Assembly (NCBI GenBank): GCA_029776255.1
Contig: JAKOTN010000097.1
Span: 34,523 to 98,522, forward strand
Length of the DNA stretch: 64,000 nucleotides
Direction of reading: 5' to 3'
Origin: Pseudomonadota bacterium
GTDB lineage: Bacteria; Pseudomonadota; Gammaproteobacteria; Burkholderiales; Rhodocyclaceae
Part shown: positions 14,855 to 24,614 of the stretch, piece by piece
How the letters are laid out: each line of letters starts with the position of its first letter
Numbering within the stretch: the stretch's first letter is position 1
Notes under the pieces: model-generated
What the model was told of the DNA's origin: nothing
The model's database searches: none
What the model saw: the letters and a program-made list of their open reading frames with translations, nothing else
Position numbers and translations under genes: made by a program

Positions 14855-16033
14855 ATGCGTAGGCTCTGGCTGATTTTTGCACAAACGGTAACCGTTGCTC
14901 TCGCCATTTTCTTCGTCGTGATGACGCTCAAGCCGGAATGGCTTGGCAAAGGGCCGGCCACTGCCACGGTCGTCACCGTCGAGGAGGCCGAGCCTGCCAA
15001 TTTACCGTCGTCGCCCGGCAAATTGGCCTCTTTTCGCGATGCCGCGCGAAACGCCTTGCCATCGGTGGTGCATATCTTCACATCGCAAAAGATGAAGGCG
15101 CGGCGGCACCCGATGCTGGACGATCCGATCCTGCGCCATTTCTTTGGCGATGGCGTCGAGGGCGACGCTCCGGCCACGTCTGGGTTGGGTTCCGGTGTGA
15201 TTGTCAGCACGAAGGGCTATGTTCTCACCAATTTTCACGTTGTCGAAGCCGCCGATCAGATTGAAATCGCGCTGAGCGACGGCCGGAACCTGAGTGCTCG
15301 CCTGGTTGGCAGCGATCCCGAGTCCGATCTGGCGGTGTTGCAGATTACTCAGCCCAATGGCAAGGAATTGAACTTGCCGGCCATCACGCTGGGGAAAATG
15401 GAGCATGTCGCCGTGGGCGATATCGCGCTGGCGATAGGTAATCCTTTCGGTGTCGGTCAGACGGTGACCATGGGAATTATTTCGGCGCTGGGCCGTTCCC
15501 ACCTTGGAATCAATACCTTTGAAAATTTCATTCAAACCGATGCAGCGATCAACCCCGGAAATTCGGGCGGTGCGTTGGTGGATAGTCAGGGCAATCTAAT
15601 CGGTATCAATTCGGCGATATATTCACGATCCGGCGGCTCCTTGGGTATCGGTTTCGCCATCCCGATCTCGATCGCCAAGAACGTGATGGAGCAGATCATC
15701 CAGAATGGCTCGGTGACGCGTGGCTGGATCGGCGTGGAGGCACAGGAAATCACGTCCGATTTGGCCGAATCCTTCGGCCTGCCGGATGCAAGCGGGGCGT
15801 TGATTGCTGGCGTGCAGCGCGGAAGCCCGGCGGATACCGCCGGAATCAAGCCCGGCGACATACTTCTTGCCGTCAATAATCGCGAGGTGAAGGATCCACA
15901 GACGATGCTCGATTTGATCGCCGGTCAAAAACCGGGCGATACGGTTGATTTCAAGTTAAGGCGACAGAACAATATACTCAATACTGCGGTGAAAATCGGT
16001 AAACGAGCACCACAAGCGCGTCCTCGCGAATAA
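14855..16033 (+). CDS. Membrane-anchored Do-family serine protease (DegS/DegQ-like)
   Basis: 392 residues. An N-terminal transmembrane anchor (FAQTVTVALAIFFVVMTL) is followed by a trypsin-like domain with the catalytic His in LTNFHVVEAA, Asp in SDPESDLAVLQI and Ser in INPGNSGGALVD. One PDZ domain follows (GWIGVEAQEI to the end), with the GALIAGVQRGSPADTAGIKPGD signature. One PDZ plus an anchor resembles DegS more than DegP/DegQ, so the protease would act in the periplasm in envelope stress or protein quality control. Its place beside Nif3 and tatABC is common in Betaproteobacteria. Confidence 0.9.
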   Translation: MRRLWLIFAQTVTVALAIFFVVMTLKPEWLGKGPATATVVTVEEAEPANLPSSPGKLASFRDAARNALPSVVHIFTSQKMKARRHPMLDDPILRHFFGDGVEGDAPATSGLGSGVIVSTKGYVLTNFHVVEAADQIEIALSDGRNLSARLVGSDPESDLAVLQITQPNGKELNLPAITLGKMEHVAVGDIALAIGNPFGVGQTVTMGIISALGRSHLGINTFENFIQTDAAINPGNSGGALVDSQGNLIGINSAIYSRSGGSLGIGFAIPISIAKNVMEQIIQNGSVTRGWIGVEAQEITSDLAESFGLPDASGALIAGVQRGSPADTAGIKPGDILLAVNNREVKDPQTMLDLIAGQKPGDTVDFKLRRQNNILNTAVKIGKRAPQARPRE

Positions 16034-16052
16034 CGCCCGACGGAGTCGAAAC

Positions 16053-16859
16053 ATGTGCCAGTTGCTCGGGATGAACTGCAACGTACCGACCGACATCTGT
16101 TTTTCGTTCGCCGGATTTCAGGCGCGCGGCGGCGCAACGGATGTGCACGGGGACGGTTGGGGAATTGCTTTTTTCGAAGGCCGGGGCACGCGGGTGTTTC
16201 TGGACCCAAAGCCGTCGAGCGTTTCGCCGGTGGCGGAACTGGTGCGCGGCTACCCGATTCATTCCAAAAATGTCATCGCGCATATTCGCAAGGCCACGCA
16301 AGGCGTGATCGCGCTTGAAAACACGCATCCGTTCATGCGCGAACTGTGGGGACGCTACTGGATTTTCGCGCACAACGGCAATCTGCCCGATTTCTCGCCG
16401 CTGCTCGACGGTAGTTTCACGCCTGTGGGCGAGACCGACAGTGAGCGCGTCTTTTGCTGGTTGTTGCAGAATATTCGCCAGCGTTTTGACGGGCGGGTAC
16501 CGAATCGATCGATGCTTTTTGACGTTTTGCACGAATTAACACTGGATCTGAGCGCGCGCGGCTCCTGCAACTATCTGTTGTCGAATGGCGACTGCCTATT
16601 CGCGCATTGCTCAACCCAATTGAGCTACATCGTGCGTCAGGCGCCATTCGCGGTGGCGCATTTGTGCGACCAGGATTTGACGATCGATTTCAGCGATGTC
16701 ACCACGCCGGATGATCGCGTCGCGGTGATTGCCACCGTTCCGCTGACCGACAACGAGGAGTGGTTACCGATGCCGGTTGGCAGTCTGTGGTTGTTCGCGG
16801 AGGGCGCACCGGTCGCGCACCGCCACACCGGCAGGCAAGCGGAGAATATTCCGGGCTGA
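16053..16859 (+). CDS. Class II glutamine amidotransferase, YafJ family
   Basis: 268 residues. Starts MCQLLGMNCN, giving the N-terminal catalytic Cys after Met removal. Further Ntn-amidotransferase motifs are HGDGWGIAFF, VIAHIRKAT, NTHPFMRELWGRYWIFAHNG and GETDSERVF. It has only the glutaminase domain, with no synthase domain. YafJ-type proteins are presumed to release ammonia from glutamine for a partner, or to act on gamma-glutamyl compounds. It lies 19 bases after the protease gene, so it may be co-transcribed. Confidence 0.88.
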   Translation: MCQLLGMNCNVPTDICFSFAGFQARGGATDVHGDGWGIAFFEGRGTRVFLDPKPSSVSPVAELVRGYPIHSKNVIAHIRKATQGVIALENTHPFMRELWGRYWIFAHNGNLPDFSPLLDGSFTPVGETDSERVFCWLLQNIRQRFDGRVPNRSMLFDVLHELTLDLSARGSCNYLLSNGDCLFAHCSTQLSYIVRQAPFAVAHLCDQDLTIDFSDVTTPDDRVAVIATVPLTDNEEWLPMPVGSLWLFAEGAPVAHRHTGRQAENIPG

Positions 16860-16889
16860 CAAGGCGCGCGGGCGGCGCGGCGGGCGTGT

Positions 16890-17735
16890 TTAGGGTTTTG
16901 GCGCCTGATCGTCGGATGCGGTTCTGGATCGGCCGAGATCGGCGATGGCTTTGTCGGCCTCCTCGGACGACAGCGGCGACCAGTCGGACGCGGCTTCGGC
17001 GGCCGGTATTTCACGCGTGCGCCGCCGAACGAAACGGGCCATGAATAAACCCAATTCGAAAAGCAGGCACAGCGGGATGGCCATCATCAGTTGCGACACC
17101 ACGTCGGGCGGTGTGAAGATGGCACCGACGACAAAGGCGCCGACGATGACGTAAGGGCGCCACTCCTTGAGCTTGTCAATTTCGACAATGCCTACCTGAA
17201 CCAACACGATCACTAGGACCGGCACCTCGAACGTCACGCCGAAGGCTATAAAAGTCGTCATCACGAAAGACAGGTATTTCTCGATATCGGTCATCCAGGC
17301 CACGCCGGTAGGCGCGACATGCGCCATGAAACCGAAAATCGTTGGGAAAACAAGAAAATAGGCAAAAGCCATTCCAATGAAGAAAAGCAGCACGCTGGCG
17401 GCGACCATTGGTAGTGCCAGGCGTTTTTCGTGTGCATAAAGGCCGGGCGCGACGAAAGCCCATACCTGGAACAGGACATAAGGCAAAGCGATCAGAAACG
17501 CAACCATCAACGCCACTTTCATCGGCACCAGAAACACCCCGACCACGTCGGTGGCGATCATCTGCCCGCCTTGTGGCAAGGTGGCCAGCAGGGGTTGCGC
17601 CAGTAGCGCATACAGTTCTTTCGCCCATGGAAACAGGCAAATGAAAACAATACCGACCGAAAGCAGGCAGCGTATCAGGCGCGTGCGCAGTTCGACGAGA
17701 TGAGACAGAAAGGACTCTTCTGGGGGTGTCATCAA
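16890..17735 (-). CDS. tatC: Sec-independent translocase subunit TatC
   Basis: 281 residues with six hydrophobic segments. Conserved TatC features are SFLSHLVELRTRL at the N-terminus, the FVAPGLYAHEKR loop and the FGVTFEVPV region before the last helices. TatC is the signal-peptide receptor of the twin-arginine export pathway in the inner membrane. The start lies 4 bases after the tatB stop. The C-terminal tail of about 40 residues is charged and cytoplasmic. Confidence 0.97.
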   Translation of the reverse strand: MMTPPEESFLSHLVELRTRLIRCLLSVGIVFICLFPWAKELYALLAQPLLATLPQGGQMIATDVVGVFLVPMKVALMVAFLIALPYVLFQVWAFVAPGLYAHEKRLALPMVAASVLLFFIGMAFAYFLVFPTIFGFMAHVAPTGVAWMTDIEKYLSFVMTTFIAFGVTFEVPVLVIVLVQVGIVEIDKLKEWRPYVIVGAFVVGAIFTPPDVVSQLMMAIPLCLLFELGLFMARFVRRRTREIPAAEAASDWSPLSSEEADKAIADLGRSRTASDDQAPKP

Positions 17736-17739
17736 CGCA

Positions 17740-18120
17740 TCAAGCCTGTCGGTTGGGGGATTCGGCAGTTCCTGTCGAAACGGCTGATGGCGATGGCGGG
17801 CTTTCGGGCCCGCGCGGTGTATCCGGAATGGCTTTAACCGTCTGTAGGGTCTGTTCTATTGCGTGTTGCGCGGATTGCACCTCGTTGGTCAGCGTCAGTT
17901 GAACGTTGCGGGCGGATTCTTCAATCTCCGCCTGGAGTTTTCGCAGCTCATCAAGCTGGATTTCACGGTTGATGTCCGATTTGACATCGCTGACGTAGCG
18001 TTGCAGACGGCCCAACAAATGCCCGGTCGTCCGCGCGACTTTAGGCAGTCGCTCGGGACCGATCACCACCAAGGCAACGACGGCGATTACGAGCATCTCC
18101 GAAAATCCGATATCAAACAT
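17740..18120 (-). CDS. tatB: Sec-independent translocase protein TatB
   Basis: 126 residues. One N-terminal transmembrane helix (MFDIGFSEMLVIAVVALVVI) with the conserved acidic residue, then GPERLP and an amphipathic helix, and a long variable Pro/Ser-rich tail. TatB forms the signal-peptide binding complex with TatC. The gap of 101 bases to tatA is slightly longer than usual. Confidence 0.95.
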   Translation of the reverse strand: MFDIGFSEMLVIAVVALVVIGPERLPKVARTTGHLLGRLQRYVSDVKSDINREIQLDELRKLQAEIEESARNVQLTLTNEVQSAQHAIEQTLQTVKAIPDTPRGPESPPSPSAVSTGTAESPNRQA

Positions 18121-18221
18121 TGGCGACCGCAGGGCAAAGAAATGGTGGAAAGGGCGAGTTCACCTGGCCGGAAAGGCGGCGCAATAAGATCGAGCGCTTT
18201 TCATTGCCGAAATCGTCAGGA

Positions 18222-18467
18222 CTAGCTTCGGGTTTTCTCCCGTATTTCCCCTTCGATGGTCTGACCGGTGCCGACTTGCGGTGTTGGTGTCTGCGGAGGG
18301 GGGGGGTCGGCCACCTTTTCTTCGGCAGTGGCATCGCGCATGCCTTCCTTGAATCCTTTGACCGCCCCTCCCAAATCGGAGCCAAGGTTACGCAACTTTT
18401 TGGTGCCAAAAACAAGCAGAATGATGATCAAAACGATCAACCAATGCCAGATGCTGAAAGAGCCCAT
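18222..18467 (-). CDS. tatA: Sec-independent translocase protein TatA
   Basis: 81 residues. Starts [20 protein letters not shown], the TatA transmembrane helix, followed by the [10 protein letters not shown] hinge and an amphipathic helix ([15 protein letters not shown]). TatA oligomers form the transport pore of the twin-arginine pathway. The C-terminal 30 residues are Pro/Thr-rich. First gene of the tatABC set, downstream of hinT. Confidence 0.96.
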   Translation of the reverse strand: MGSFSIWHWLIVLIIILLVFGTKKLRNLGSDLGGAVKGFKEGMRDATAEEKVADPPPPQTPTPQVGTGQTIEGEIREKTRS

Positions 18468-18539
18468 TGCAGGTCTCCATAAAATGAGAGTCGACGGGTC
18501 GCGACCAGACGGGTGCCCACACCGTTTCTCAGGACGGTG

Positions 18540-18902
18540 CTACGCGGTTGGCGCAATCCGTTTGAGCATCGGGCCGACAGGTTCCGGTCCACCCACGATG
18601 TGCGCATGTAAATGCGGCACCTCCTGATGCCCGATACGCCCGGTGTTGATGATGACCCTGAAGCCATCGGGGCTTCCCTGTTCGCTGGCCAGTCGGCTGG
18701 CGGCGGCGAGCAAGTGGCCGAGAACCGGTGCGTCGGCATCGGTGACCGTTGCCAACGATGCGATGTGGCGCTTGGGAATGATCAGGAAATGCACCGGACG
18801 CGCCGGATTGATGTCGTGGAACGCCAAAATCTCGTCGTCTTCGAAAACTTTGCGCGCCGGAATCTCGCCGCGCACAATCTTGCAAAAAAGGCAGTTTCCC
18901 AT
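18540..18902 (-). CDS. hinT: Histidine triad (HIT) nucleotide-binding protein
   Basis: 120 residues. N-terminal CLFCKIVRGEIPA, central FHDINPARPVHFLIIPKRH, and the C-terminal HIT motif VPHLHAHIVGG. HinT is a purine nucleoside phosphoramidase, hydrolysing AMP-N bonds such as AMP-lysine. It stands between hisE and tatA with 3 bases after the hisE stop side, the normal betaproteobacterial arrangement. Confidence 0.95.
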   Translation of the reverse strand: MGNCLFCKIVRGEIPARKVFEDDEILAFHDINPARPVHFLIIPKRHIASLATVTDADAPVLGHLLAAASRLASEQGSPDGFRVIINTGRIGHQEVPHLHAHIVGGPEPVGPMLKRIAPTA

Positions 18903-18905
18903 GGG

Positions 18906-19226
18906 CTATCCCTTGCGAGATTTCTTTTCGTCGACTCCGGAAATGCCTTCTCGACGACGCATTTCCTGCAACACATCCTCGATCGTCAAACCATAAAAAG
19001 CCAGCAGGACCATGGTGTGGTAGAGCACGTCGGCCGACTCCCAGACGACATGCAGGCGGTTGCCCTCTTTTCCGGCCATGATCAGTTCGGCCGTTTCCTC
19101 GCCAATCTTCTTAAGGATCGAGTCTGGCCCCTTGGCCATCAACTGTGCCGTGTAGGACGTTTCCGGGTCTGCCTTGCGGCGCGCCAACAATGTTTCAGAA
19201 ATTCGGTGCAGCATGTCCATGTTCAT
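18906..19226 (-). CDS. hisE: Phosphoribosyl-ATP pyrophosphatase
   Basis: 106 residues from the ATG at 19226, which overlaps the hisI stop as ATGA; the ORF-track extension to 19328 is a shadow. HisE removes pyrophosphate from PR-ATP in histidine synthesis step two. Visible motifs: KKIGEETAELIMAGKEG (metal-binding glutamates) and VWESADVLYHTMVLLAFYGL. The enzyme is separate from HisI here, unlike the HisIE fusion of enterics. The basic tail ends EKKSRKG. Confidence 0.95.
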   Translation of the reverse strand: MNMDMLHRISETLLARRKADPETSYTAQLMAKGPDSILKKIGEETAELIMAGKEGNRLHVVWESADVLYHTMVLLAFYGLTIEDVLQEMRRREGISGVDEKKSRKG

Positions 19227-19627
19227 TTGCCGTAAATGTCCTTCGGGTCCTTGACTACCGGTTCGGCGGCAATCCAGGATTCTCCCCGCAGTTGGTGGAA
19301 AAAGCAGCTTTCGCGGCCCGTGTGACACGCAATGTCGCCGACCTGTTCAATTGATAGCAGCAACACATCACCGTCGCAGTCGGTGCGGATGGCGCGAACA
19401 CGTTGCATATGCCCCGACTCTTCACCTTTGCGCCACAGCCGCTGCCGCGAACGTGACCAGTATACCGCGCTGCCGCTATTGACGGTTTCCCGAAGCGATT
19501 CCCTGTTCATGTACGCGAACATCAGTACCTTGCCGCTGGCGGCATCCTGCGCTATTGCGGGCATCATACCCTGCTCGTCCCACTTCAGGGCGTCCAGCCA
19601 TGGCCGATCCGGGTCGAGGTCACTCAC
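19223..19627 (-). CDS. hisI: Phosphoribosyl-AMP cyclohydrolase
   Basis: 134 residues. Opens the adenine ring of PR-AMP (histidine step three). Motifs: [34 protein letters not shown], the [12 protein letters not shown] metal-binding stretch and the zinc-binding [11 protein letters not shown]. Overlaps hisF upstream (ATGA) and hisE downstream (ATGA), so translation is coupled. Confidence 0.96.
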   Translation of the reverse strand: MSDLDPDRPWLDALKWDEQGMMPAIAQDAASGKVLMFAYMNRESLRETVNSGSAVYWSRSRQRLWRKGEESGHMQRVRAIRTDCDGDVLLLSIEQVGDIACHTGRESCFFHQLRGESWIAAEPVVKDPKDIYGK

Positions 19628-20385
19628 AAGCGGACCTCGATTCCCTGTTTGCGCATGTATTCCTTTGCTTCTCGCACAGTGAATTCACCGAAATGAAAAA
19701 TGCTCGCGGCCAGAACCGCATCGGCGTGCCCTGTGGAAACGCCATCGGCGAGATGCTGGAGGTTGCCGACACCACCGCTGGCAATCACGGGAATGTCAAC
19801 GGCACCGGAAATCGCACGCGTCAGCGAGAGATCGAAGCCGTTGCGCGTCCCGTCACGGTCCATGCTGGTGAGCAGTATTTCCCCCGCGCCGAGGGCTTGT
19901 ACACGGCGTGCCCACGCCACGGCGTCGATCCCGGTATTTTTCCGCCCCCCGTGGGTGAACACCTGCCAGGCATCCGGCGCCTGTTGCTTGGCGTCGATCG
20001 CCACAACGATGCACTGGTTGCCGACCTTGGCGGAGGCTTCCGCGACCAAGTCGGGATTTTCTACGGCGGCGGTATTCATGCTCACCTTGTCGGCTCCGGC
20101 ATTGAGCAAGCGACGAACGTCGGCCACCGAGCGGACGCCGCCGCCGACGGTCAGCGGGATGAATACTTGTGCGGCACAGGCTTCGACAATGTGCAGAATG
20201 ATGTCGCGCTGATCGGACGACGCCGTGATGTCCAGGAAAGTCACTTCGTCGGCTCCCTGTTCGTCGTAACGACGCGCAATTTCCACCGGATCGCCGGCGT
20301 CGCGCAGATCAACGAAATTGGTGCCTTTGACCACGCGTCCGGCAGTGACATCCAGACAGGGAATGATTCGTTTGGCTAGGCCCAA
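19624..20385 (-). CDS. hisF: Imidazole glycerol phosphate synthase, cyclase subunit
   Basis: 253 residues, a TIM barrel. Starts [21 protein letters not shown], with the catalytic Asp in CLDV and the second catalytic Asp in [13 protein letters not shown]. It takes ammonia made by HisH and forms IGP and AICAR from [16 protein letters not shown] and the C-terminal [10 protein letters not shown] end are typical. Confidence 0.97.
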   Translation of the reverse strand: MGLAKRIIPCLDVTAGRVVKGTNFVDLRDAGDPVEIARRYDEQGADEVTFLDITASSDQRDIILHIVEACAAQVFIPLTVGGGVRSVADVRRLLNAGADKVSMNTAAVENPDLVAEASAKVGNQCIVVAIDAKQQAPDAWQVFTHGGRKNTGIDAVAWARRVQALGAGEILLTSMDRDGTRNGFDLSLTRAISGAVDIPVIASGGVGNLQHLADGVSTGHADAVLAASIFHFGEFTVREAKEYMRKQGIEVRL

Positions 20386-20425
20386 GGGTCGCTACCGTCG
20401 AAGACCGCCAAGACAGTCTTCGTGC

Positions 20426-21169
20426 TCAAGGTTGTTCTGCCCGGTCGGCTTCCGCCTGAGCGGAGGCGAAGTCGAGTGAGCCGTCGTAGATCGCGCGACC
20501 GGCTATGGCGGCGCTGATGCCTTCTTGTTCGACGGCGCAAAGTTGCCGAATATCTTCTATACATGACAGGCCACCACTGGCGATGACGGGAATAAGCAAC
20601 GCTTGTGCCAACTTCACCGTGGCCTGGACATTAAACCCGGTCAGCATGCCGTCGCGCCCAATATCGGTGTAAACAATCGCTTCCACACCGTAATCCTCGT
20701 ATTTTTTCGCCAGATCGATGACATCGTGTCCGGTCATTTTCGACCAGCCGTCGACCGCCACCTTGCCGTCCTTGGCATCGAGGCCGACGATAATGTGACC
20801 GGGAAACGCGCCACAGGCGTCGTGAAGAAAACCCGGATTCTTGACGGCGGCGGTACCGATGATCACATAACTGACGCCATCGTCCAGACATCGTTCGATG
20901 GTATCGAGATCGCGGATGCCGCCACCAAGCTGTATCGGGATGTCGTCGCCAACAGCCTGCACGATTTCCTTGATCGCCCGCTCGTTTTTCGGCTTGCCGG
21001 CAAAGGCTCCGTCAAGGTCGACCACGTGCAGGCGGCGAGCTCCCTGCTCCAACCAGTGCCGTGCCTGCTCGCCTGGGGAGTTGGAAAAGACCGTTACCTG
21101 GTCCATGAGCCCTTGTTTAAGACGGACACACTGTCCTTCTTTCAGGTCAATCGCTGGAATAATCAACAT
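20426..21169 (-). CDS. hisA: Phosphoribosylformimino-AICAR-P isomerase
   Basis: 247 residues, a TIM barrel paralogous to HisF. Starts [20 protein letters not shown] with the catalytic Asp in AIDL; the partner Asp lies in [14 protein letters not shown]. It catalyses the Amadori rearrangement of ProFAR to PRFAR in histidine synthesis. [11 protein letters not shown] supports the phosphate-binding end. Located between hisH and hisF. Confidence 0.97.
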   Translation of the reverse strand: MLIIPAIDLKEGQCVRLKQGLMDQVTVFSNSPGEQARHWLEQGARRLHVVDLDGAFAGKPKNERAIKEIVQAVGDDIPIQLGGGIRDLDTIERCLDDGVSYVIIGTAAVKNPGFLHDACGAFPGHIIVGLDAKDGKVAVDGWSKMTGHDVIDLAKKYEDYGVEAIVYTDIGRDGMLTGFNVQATVKLAQALLIPVIASGGLSCIEDIRQLCAVEQEGISAAIAGRAIYDGSLDFASAQAEADRAEQP

Positions 21170-21214
21170 GTTGAAAGCAGAAGAGAGGTGAGTTACGAGA
21201 ATGTCGACAGCTCG

Positions 21215-21874
21215 TCAGGGTTGCCAGCCGACGAAATTCGCCAGCATGGCGAGACCCGCCGCAGCGCTTTTCTCAGGGTGGCACTGTATGGCGAAGATAT
21301 TATCCCGCGCCACCGCACTGGTAAAGGGTAAACCATAATCGGTTGTTCCAACAACGCAAGTTTTGTCCGCAGGATCGACATGGTAGCTGTGAACAAAATA
21401 AAAACGCGACCCGTCGGTGATTCCATTCCATAGCGGATGCTTCAAGACTTGCCGCACCTCATTCCAGCCCATGTGCGGAACCTTGAGCTTGTTGCCGGCG
21501 TCGTCGTTCATCTTGTCGGCGGGAAAGCGGCGAACGTCGCCCTTGAACACGCCGAGTCCTGGCACGTTGCCTTCTTCGCTGTGTTCGAACAGCATTTGTT
21601 GGCCAATGCAAATGCCAAGAAAAGGTTTAGTGCGAGCCGCGTTCAAAACGGCTGAACGCAGGCCGCGCGCTTCGATTTCTCGCATGCAATCCGGCATTGC
21701 GCCCTGGCCCGGAAAAACGACGCGTTCAGCGGATTCCACTACCGCCGGGTCGGCAGATACCAGCACGGTGCGGCTTCCAGCAACACGCACCAACGCTTGC
21801 CAGACAGAGCGAAGATTACCCATGCCGTAGTCGATGACAACGATCGCTCCTTTGCCGGAGATTGGCGTTGTCAT
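21215..21874 (-). CDS. hisH: Imidazole glycerol phosphate synthase, glutaminase subunit
   Basis: 219 residues, a class I glutamine amidotransferase. Starts AIVVIDYGMGNLRSVWQAL, with the nucleophile Cys in FLGICIGQQMLFE and the His/Glu in FAIQCHPEKSA. It supplies ammonia to HisF. Start and stop overlap hisB as TGATG at 21874. Confidence 0.97.
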   Translation of the reverse strand: MTTPISGKGAIVVIDYGMGNLRSVWQALVRVAGSRTVLVSADPAVVESAERVVFPGQGAMPDCMREIEARGLRSAVLNAARTKPFLGICIGQQMLFEHSEEGNVPGLGVFKGDVRRFPADKMNDDAGNKLKVPHMGWNEVRQVLKHPLWNGITDGSRFYFVHSYHVDPADKTCVVGTTDYGLPFTSAVARDNIFAIQCHPEKSAAAGLAMLANFVGWQP

Positions 21875-22461
21875 CAGAGAGAACCTTTGGTTGACGGAAT
21901 GCAGTTTTCCGTTCGCGCATCAAGCTCGACAGCCATGCGCAAGGCACGTCCGAAAGCCTTGAAGACGGTCTCGGCCTGATGGTGCGCGTTATCGCCGCGC
22001 AGATTGTCGATATGCAGGGTGATCTGCCCATGATTGACCAAACCCTGGAAAAATTCGCGAATCAAATCGACGTCGAAAACGCCGATCGTCGCGCGCGTGA
22101 ATTTAACGTGAAATTCCAGTCCCGGCCGGCCGGAGAGGTCGACCACCACTCGTGAAAGCGCTTCGTCCAAGGGAACATAGGCGTGTCCGTACCGCCGTAT
22201 GCCTTTCTTGTCGCCAAGGGCTTTGGCCAAGGTCTGCCCAAGGGTGATGCCGATATCTTCGACGGTGTGATGGGCATCAATGTGCAGGTCGCCATTGGCT
22301 TCGATGTCGAGGTCGATCAAGCCATGCCGTGAGATTTGCTCAAGCATGTGGTCGAGAAACGGCACTCCGGTCGCGAAACGTCCTTGACCGCTGCCGTCGA
22401 GGTTGGCGCGAACCGTAATTTGGGTTTCAAGCGTGGTTCTGGAAATTTCAGCGTGGCGCAT
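21874..22461 (-). CDS. hisB: Imidazoleglycerol-phosphate dehydratase
   Basis: 195 residues, the monofunctional dehydratase without the phosphatase domain found in enterics. Mn2+-binding motifs: [37 protein letters not shown] and [18 protein letters not shown]. First gene of the minus-strand hisBHAFIE-hinT-tatABC block; hisC lies upstream in the opposite direction, so the promoter of this block should be in the 166 bases between 22462 and 22627. Confidence 0.97.
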   Translation of the reverse strand: MRHAEISRTTLETQITVRANLDGSGQGRFATGVPFLDHMLEQISRHGLIDLDIEANGDLHIDAHHTVEDIGITLGQTLAKALGDKKGIRRYGHAYVPLDEALSRVVVDLSGRPGLEFHVKFTRATIGVFDVDLIREFFQGLVNHGQITLHIDNLRGDNAHHQAETVFKAFGRALRMAVELDARTENCIPSTKGSL

Positions 22462-22627
22462 GGCGAAATAGTTGCCGGAGACGAAGAGAGAATGTTGGCG
22501 CGACAGTTCTTACGGGACGAGCAGATTCAGGCGCCGCTACGCGACATAAACGACGCGGCTACTGCCTCGAAAGCGCATGATACCATCTCGTGCTGCGTGT
22601 ACCTTCCATTCAACCGAGTCGCCTTCG

Positions 22628-23722
22628 ATGAGTCTCTACTGGAGTTCCTTGGTCCGTCGCTTGACCCCCTATGTTCCTGGCGAGCAACCAAAGTTGACCA
22701 ATTTGGTCAAGTTGAATACGAATGAAAATCCGTATCCGCCGTCGCCGCGGGTGGTTGAGGCGATCGCGAACGAAATCGCGCAAGATGGTCAGATGTTGCG
22801 CCTGTACCCGGATCCGAACGCCGATTCGTTGAAGGATGCCGTCGCGGTGCGCCATGCGGCCGCTGGTATTGCAAGACCGCAAGTGTTTGTCGGCAACGGC
22901 TCCGACGAAGTTTTGGCACATGTTTTCGCCGCCTTGCTCAAGCACGAGTTGCCGATTCTATTTCCTGATATTACTTACAGTTTTTATCCCGTCTATTGCG
23001 GTCTTTACGGAATCGATTTCATTGCCGTGCCGGTGGACGAGAGCTTTGCGATTTGTGTAGACGATTATGATCGGCCGAATGGCGGCATCATTATCGCCAA
23101 CCCGAATGCACCCACAGGCCGTGCCTTATCGCTGGAAGCCATTGAGCGCATGCTTGCCGCCAATGACCGGTCGGTCGTGGTTGTCGACGAGGCTTATGTC
23201 GATTTCGGTGCCGAGTCAGCGGTTGCATTGGTCAATCGCTACCCCAATCTGCTCGTGGTGCACACTTTGTCGAAGTCGCGATCCTTGGCCGGTTTGCGTG
23301 TGGGTTACGCCGTGGGGCATGTCCAGCTGATCGAGGCCCTTGAGCGCGTTAAAAACAGTTTCAACTCGTATCCGCTGGATCGGCTGGCGATAGTCGGTGG
23401 CTCTGCCGCACTGGCCGACGACGAGCACTTCCACACAGTCCGGCAAGCGATCATGGCGAGTCGGGAGCAGTTGCGTAGCGCGTTGCTGGGCTTGGGTTTC
23501 GAGGTGGCGCCTTCAGCGGCCAATTTTATCTTTGTCAGGCACCCCCGGCACGATGCGGCCCAGATTGCCAGCGCTCTGCGTCAGCGCGGGATCATTGTCC
23601 GCCACTTCATGTTGCCGCGTATTGATCAGCATTTGCGGATCACGATCGGTACCGACGAGCAATGCCTAGCATTGGTTGCCGCTTTACGCCAAATTATTGA
23701 GTTGAATGTGGGGCGGCTGTAG
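22628..23722 (+). CDS. hisC: Histidinol-phosphate aminotransferase
   Basis: 364 residues from the ATG at 22628 ([20 protein letters not shown]); the earlier ORF-track start overlaps the intergenic region. PLP-dependent fold type I enzyme converting imidazole acetol phosphate and glutamate to histidinol phosphate. Motifs: [40 protein letters not shown] and the PLP lysine in [17 protein letters not shown]. In most Betaproteobacteria it precedes hisB in the same direction; here it is inverted and convergent with tRNA-Pro. Confidence 0.96.
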   Translation: MSLYWSSLVRRLTPYVPGEQPKLTNLVKLNTNENPYPPSPRVVEAIANEIAQDGQMLRLYPDPNADSLKDAVAVRHAAAGIARPQVFVGNGSDEVLAHVFAALLKHELPILFPDITYSFYPVYCGLYGIDFIAVPVDESFAICVDDYDRPNGGIIIANPNAPTGRALSLEAIERMLAANDRSVVVVDEAYVDFGAESAVALVNRYPNLLVVHTLSKSRSLAGLRVGYAVGHVQLIEALERVKNSFNSYPLDRLAIVGGSAALADDEHFHTVRQAIMASREQLRSALLGLGFEVAPSAANFIFVRHPRHDAAQIASALRQRGIIVRHFMLPRIDQHLRITIGTDEQCLALVAALRQIIELNVGRL

Positions 23723-23795
23723 TCAAATTGACAAACGCCGGTTTGATGATCGATAAAGAACTGCGACAAAGTGTGTCGCATCAAAAGCGCTAAAG

Positions 23796-23827
23796 AAAAA
23801 GGCCAACTTCGAGAAGTTGGCCTTTTT
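23796..23827 (+). terminator. Bidirectional intrinsic terminator between hisC and tRNA-Pro
   Basis: Near-perfect hairpin AAAAAGGCCAACTTC / GAAGTTGGCCTTTTT, with A-run and T-run on both sides, so it works for hisC (+) and for the convergent tRNA-Pro (-). A second small hairpin, TGCGACA / TGTCGCA, precedes it at 23762-23780. Confidence 0.9.
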
Positions 23828-23838
23828 CCTTGGACTAA

Positions 23839-23915
23839 TGGTCGGGGCGCCGGGATTCGAACTCGGGACCCCTTGCACCCCATGCAAGTGCGCTACCAGG
23901 CTGCGCCACGCCCCG
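23839..23915 (-). tRNA. tRNA-Pro, anticodon GGG
   Basis: Cloverleaf read on the minus strand: acceptor CGGGGCG / CGCCCCG, D-arm with AGCCTGGTAGCGC, anticodon stem CTTGC / GCAAG around the loop ATGGGGT (anticodon GGG), T-arm with GTTCGAATC, discriminator A and an encoded CCA. It lies after merR, a position seen in many Betaproteobacteria. Confidence 0.96.
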
Positions 23916-23951
23916 ACAACCCGGCGAGTATAGCCGAAAAGCGATGCAATC

Positions 23952-24326
23952 TCAAACACGCAACATTTCGACGATTCCCAGCAACTCGGTTCGCAACATT
24001 TCCGGCGTCATCGCGGCTTCGGGAGCTACGTTGTCGGCTTCAATGTCCTCAAGACGGTTGCGAGCACCGCTGATCGTGAAGCCCTGGCTGTATAGCAGCT
24101 CTCGGATGCGACGAACCAGCAATACCTCATGATGTTGATAGTAACGGCGATTGCCACGTCTTTTGACGGGTTTGAGCTGGGAAAACTCTTGTTCCCAATA
24201 GCGCAGGACATGTGGTTTGACGCCGCATAGCTCGCTCACCTCGCCAATCGTGAAATAGCGCTTGGCGGGGATTGCCGGTAATGGCCCGTTGCCGATCTCT
24301 TTAGGATTGGCTTCCATCGTAAGCAT
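23952..24326 (-). CDS. MerR-family transcriptional regulator downstream of ihfA
   Basis: 124 residues. A MerR-type winged helix-turn-helix fills most of the protein: [26 protein letters not shown], then [25 protein letters not shown]. The C-terminal effector part is very short, so no ligand can be guessed. The start at 24326 overlaps the ihfA 3' end and has an AGGTGG upstream; 24317 is the alternative. The pheST-ihfA-merR-tRNA-Pro order is conserved in Betaproteobacteria. Confidence 0.88.
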   Translation of the reverse strand: MLTMEANPKEIGNGPLPAIPAKRYFTIGEVSELCGVKPHVLRYWEQEFSQLKPVKRRGNRRYYQHHEVLLVRRIRELLYSQGFTISGARNRLEDIEADNVAPEAAMTPEMLRTELLGIVEMLRV

Positions 24327-24603
24327 GCTCCACCTCGGCCTTCAGTTTTTGGCTGGCATGAAAAGTAACGACTCGTCGCGCCGTGATCGGGATTTCTTCA
24401 CCGGTCTTGGGATTGCGCCCCGGCCGTTGTGGTTTGTCCCGCAACTGAAAATTGCCGAAGCCAGAGAGTTTCACGCCGTCGCCTCGTTCGAGCGCGTTGC
24501 GAATTTCCTCAAAAAAAGCCTCGACCATGTCCTTGGCTTCACGTTTATTAAGGCCGACTTTTTCGAACAGTAAATCCGCCAGTTCTGCTTTGGTAAGCGT
24601 CAT
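24301..24603 (-). CDS. ihfA: Integration host factor subunit alpha
   Basis: 100 residues, a DNABII protein. Starts [24 protein letters not shown], with the DNA-bending beta-arm region [18 protein letters not shown] and the intercalating Pro. IHF-alpha pairs with IHF-beta to bend DNA at WATCAR-N4-TTR sites. It sits 11 bases after pheT, as in most proteobacteria. Confidence 0.97.
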   Translation of the reverse strand: MTLTKAELADLLFEKVGLNKREAKDMVEAFFEEIRNALERGDGVKLSGFGNFQLRDKPQRPGRNPKTGEEIPITARRVVTFHASQKLKAEVEHAYDGSQS

Positions 24604-24614
24604 TCCTTTCCCTC

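Noticed and set aside
23723-23959. 78- and 85-aa ORFs across tRNA-Pro
   Set aside because: They read through the tRNA gene and terminator; typical spurious ORFs.
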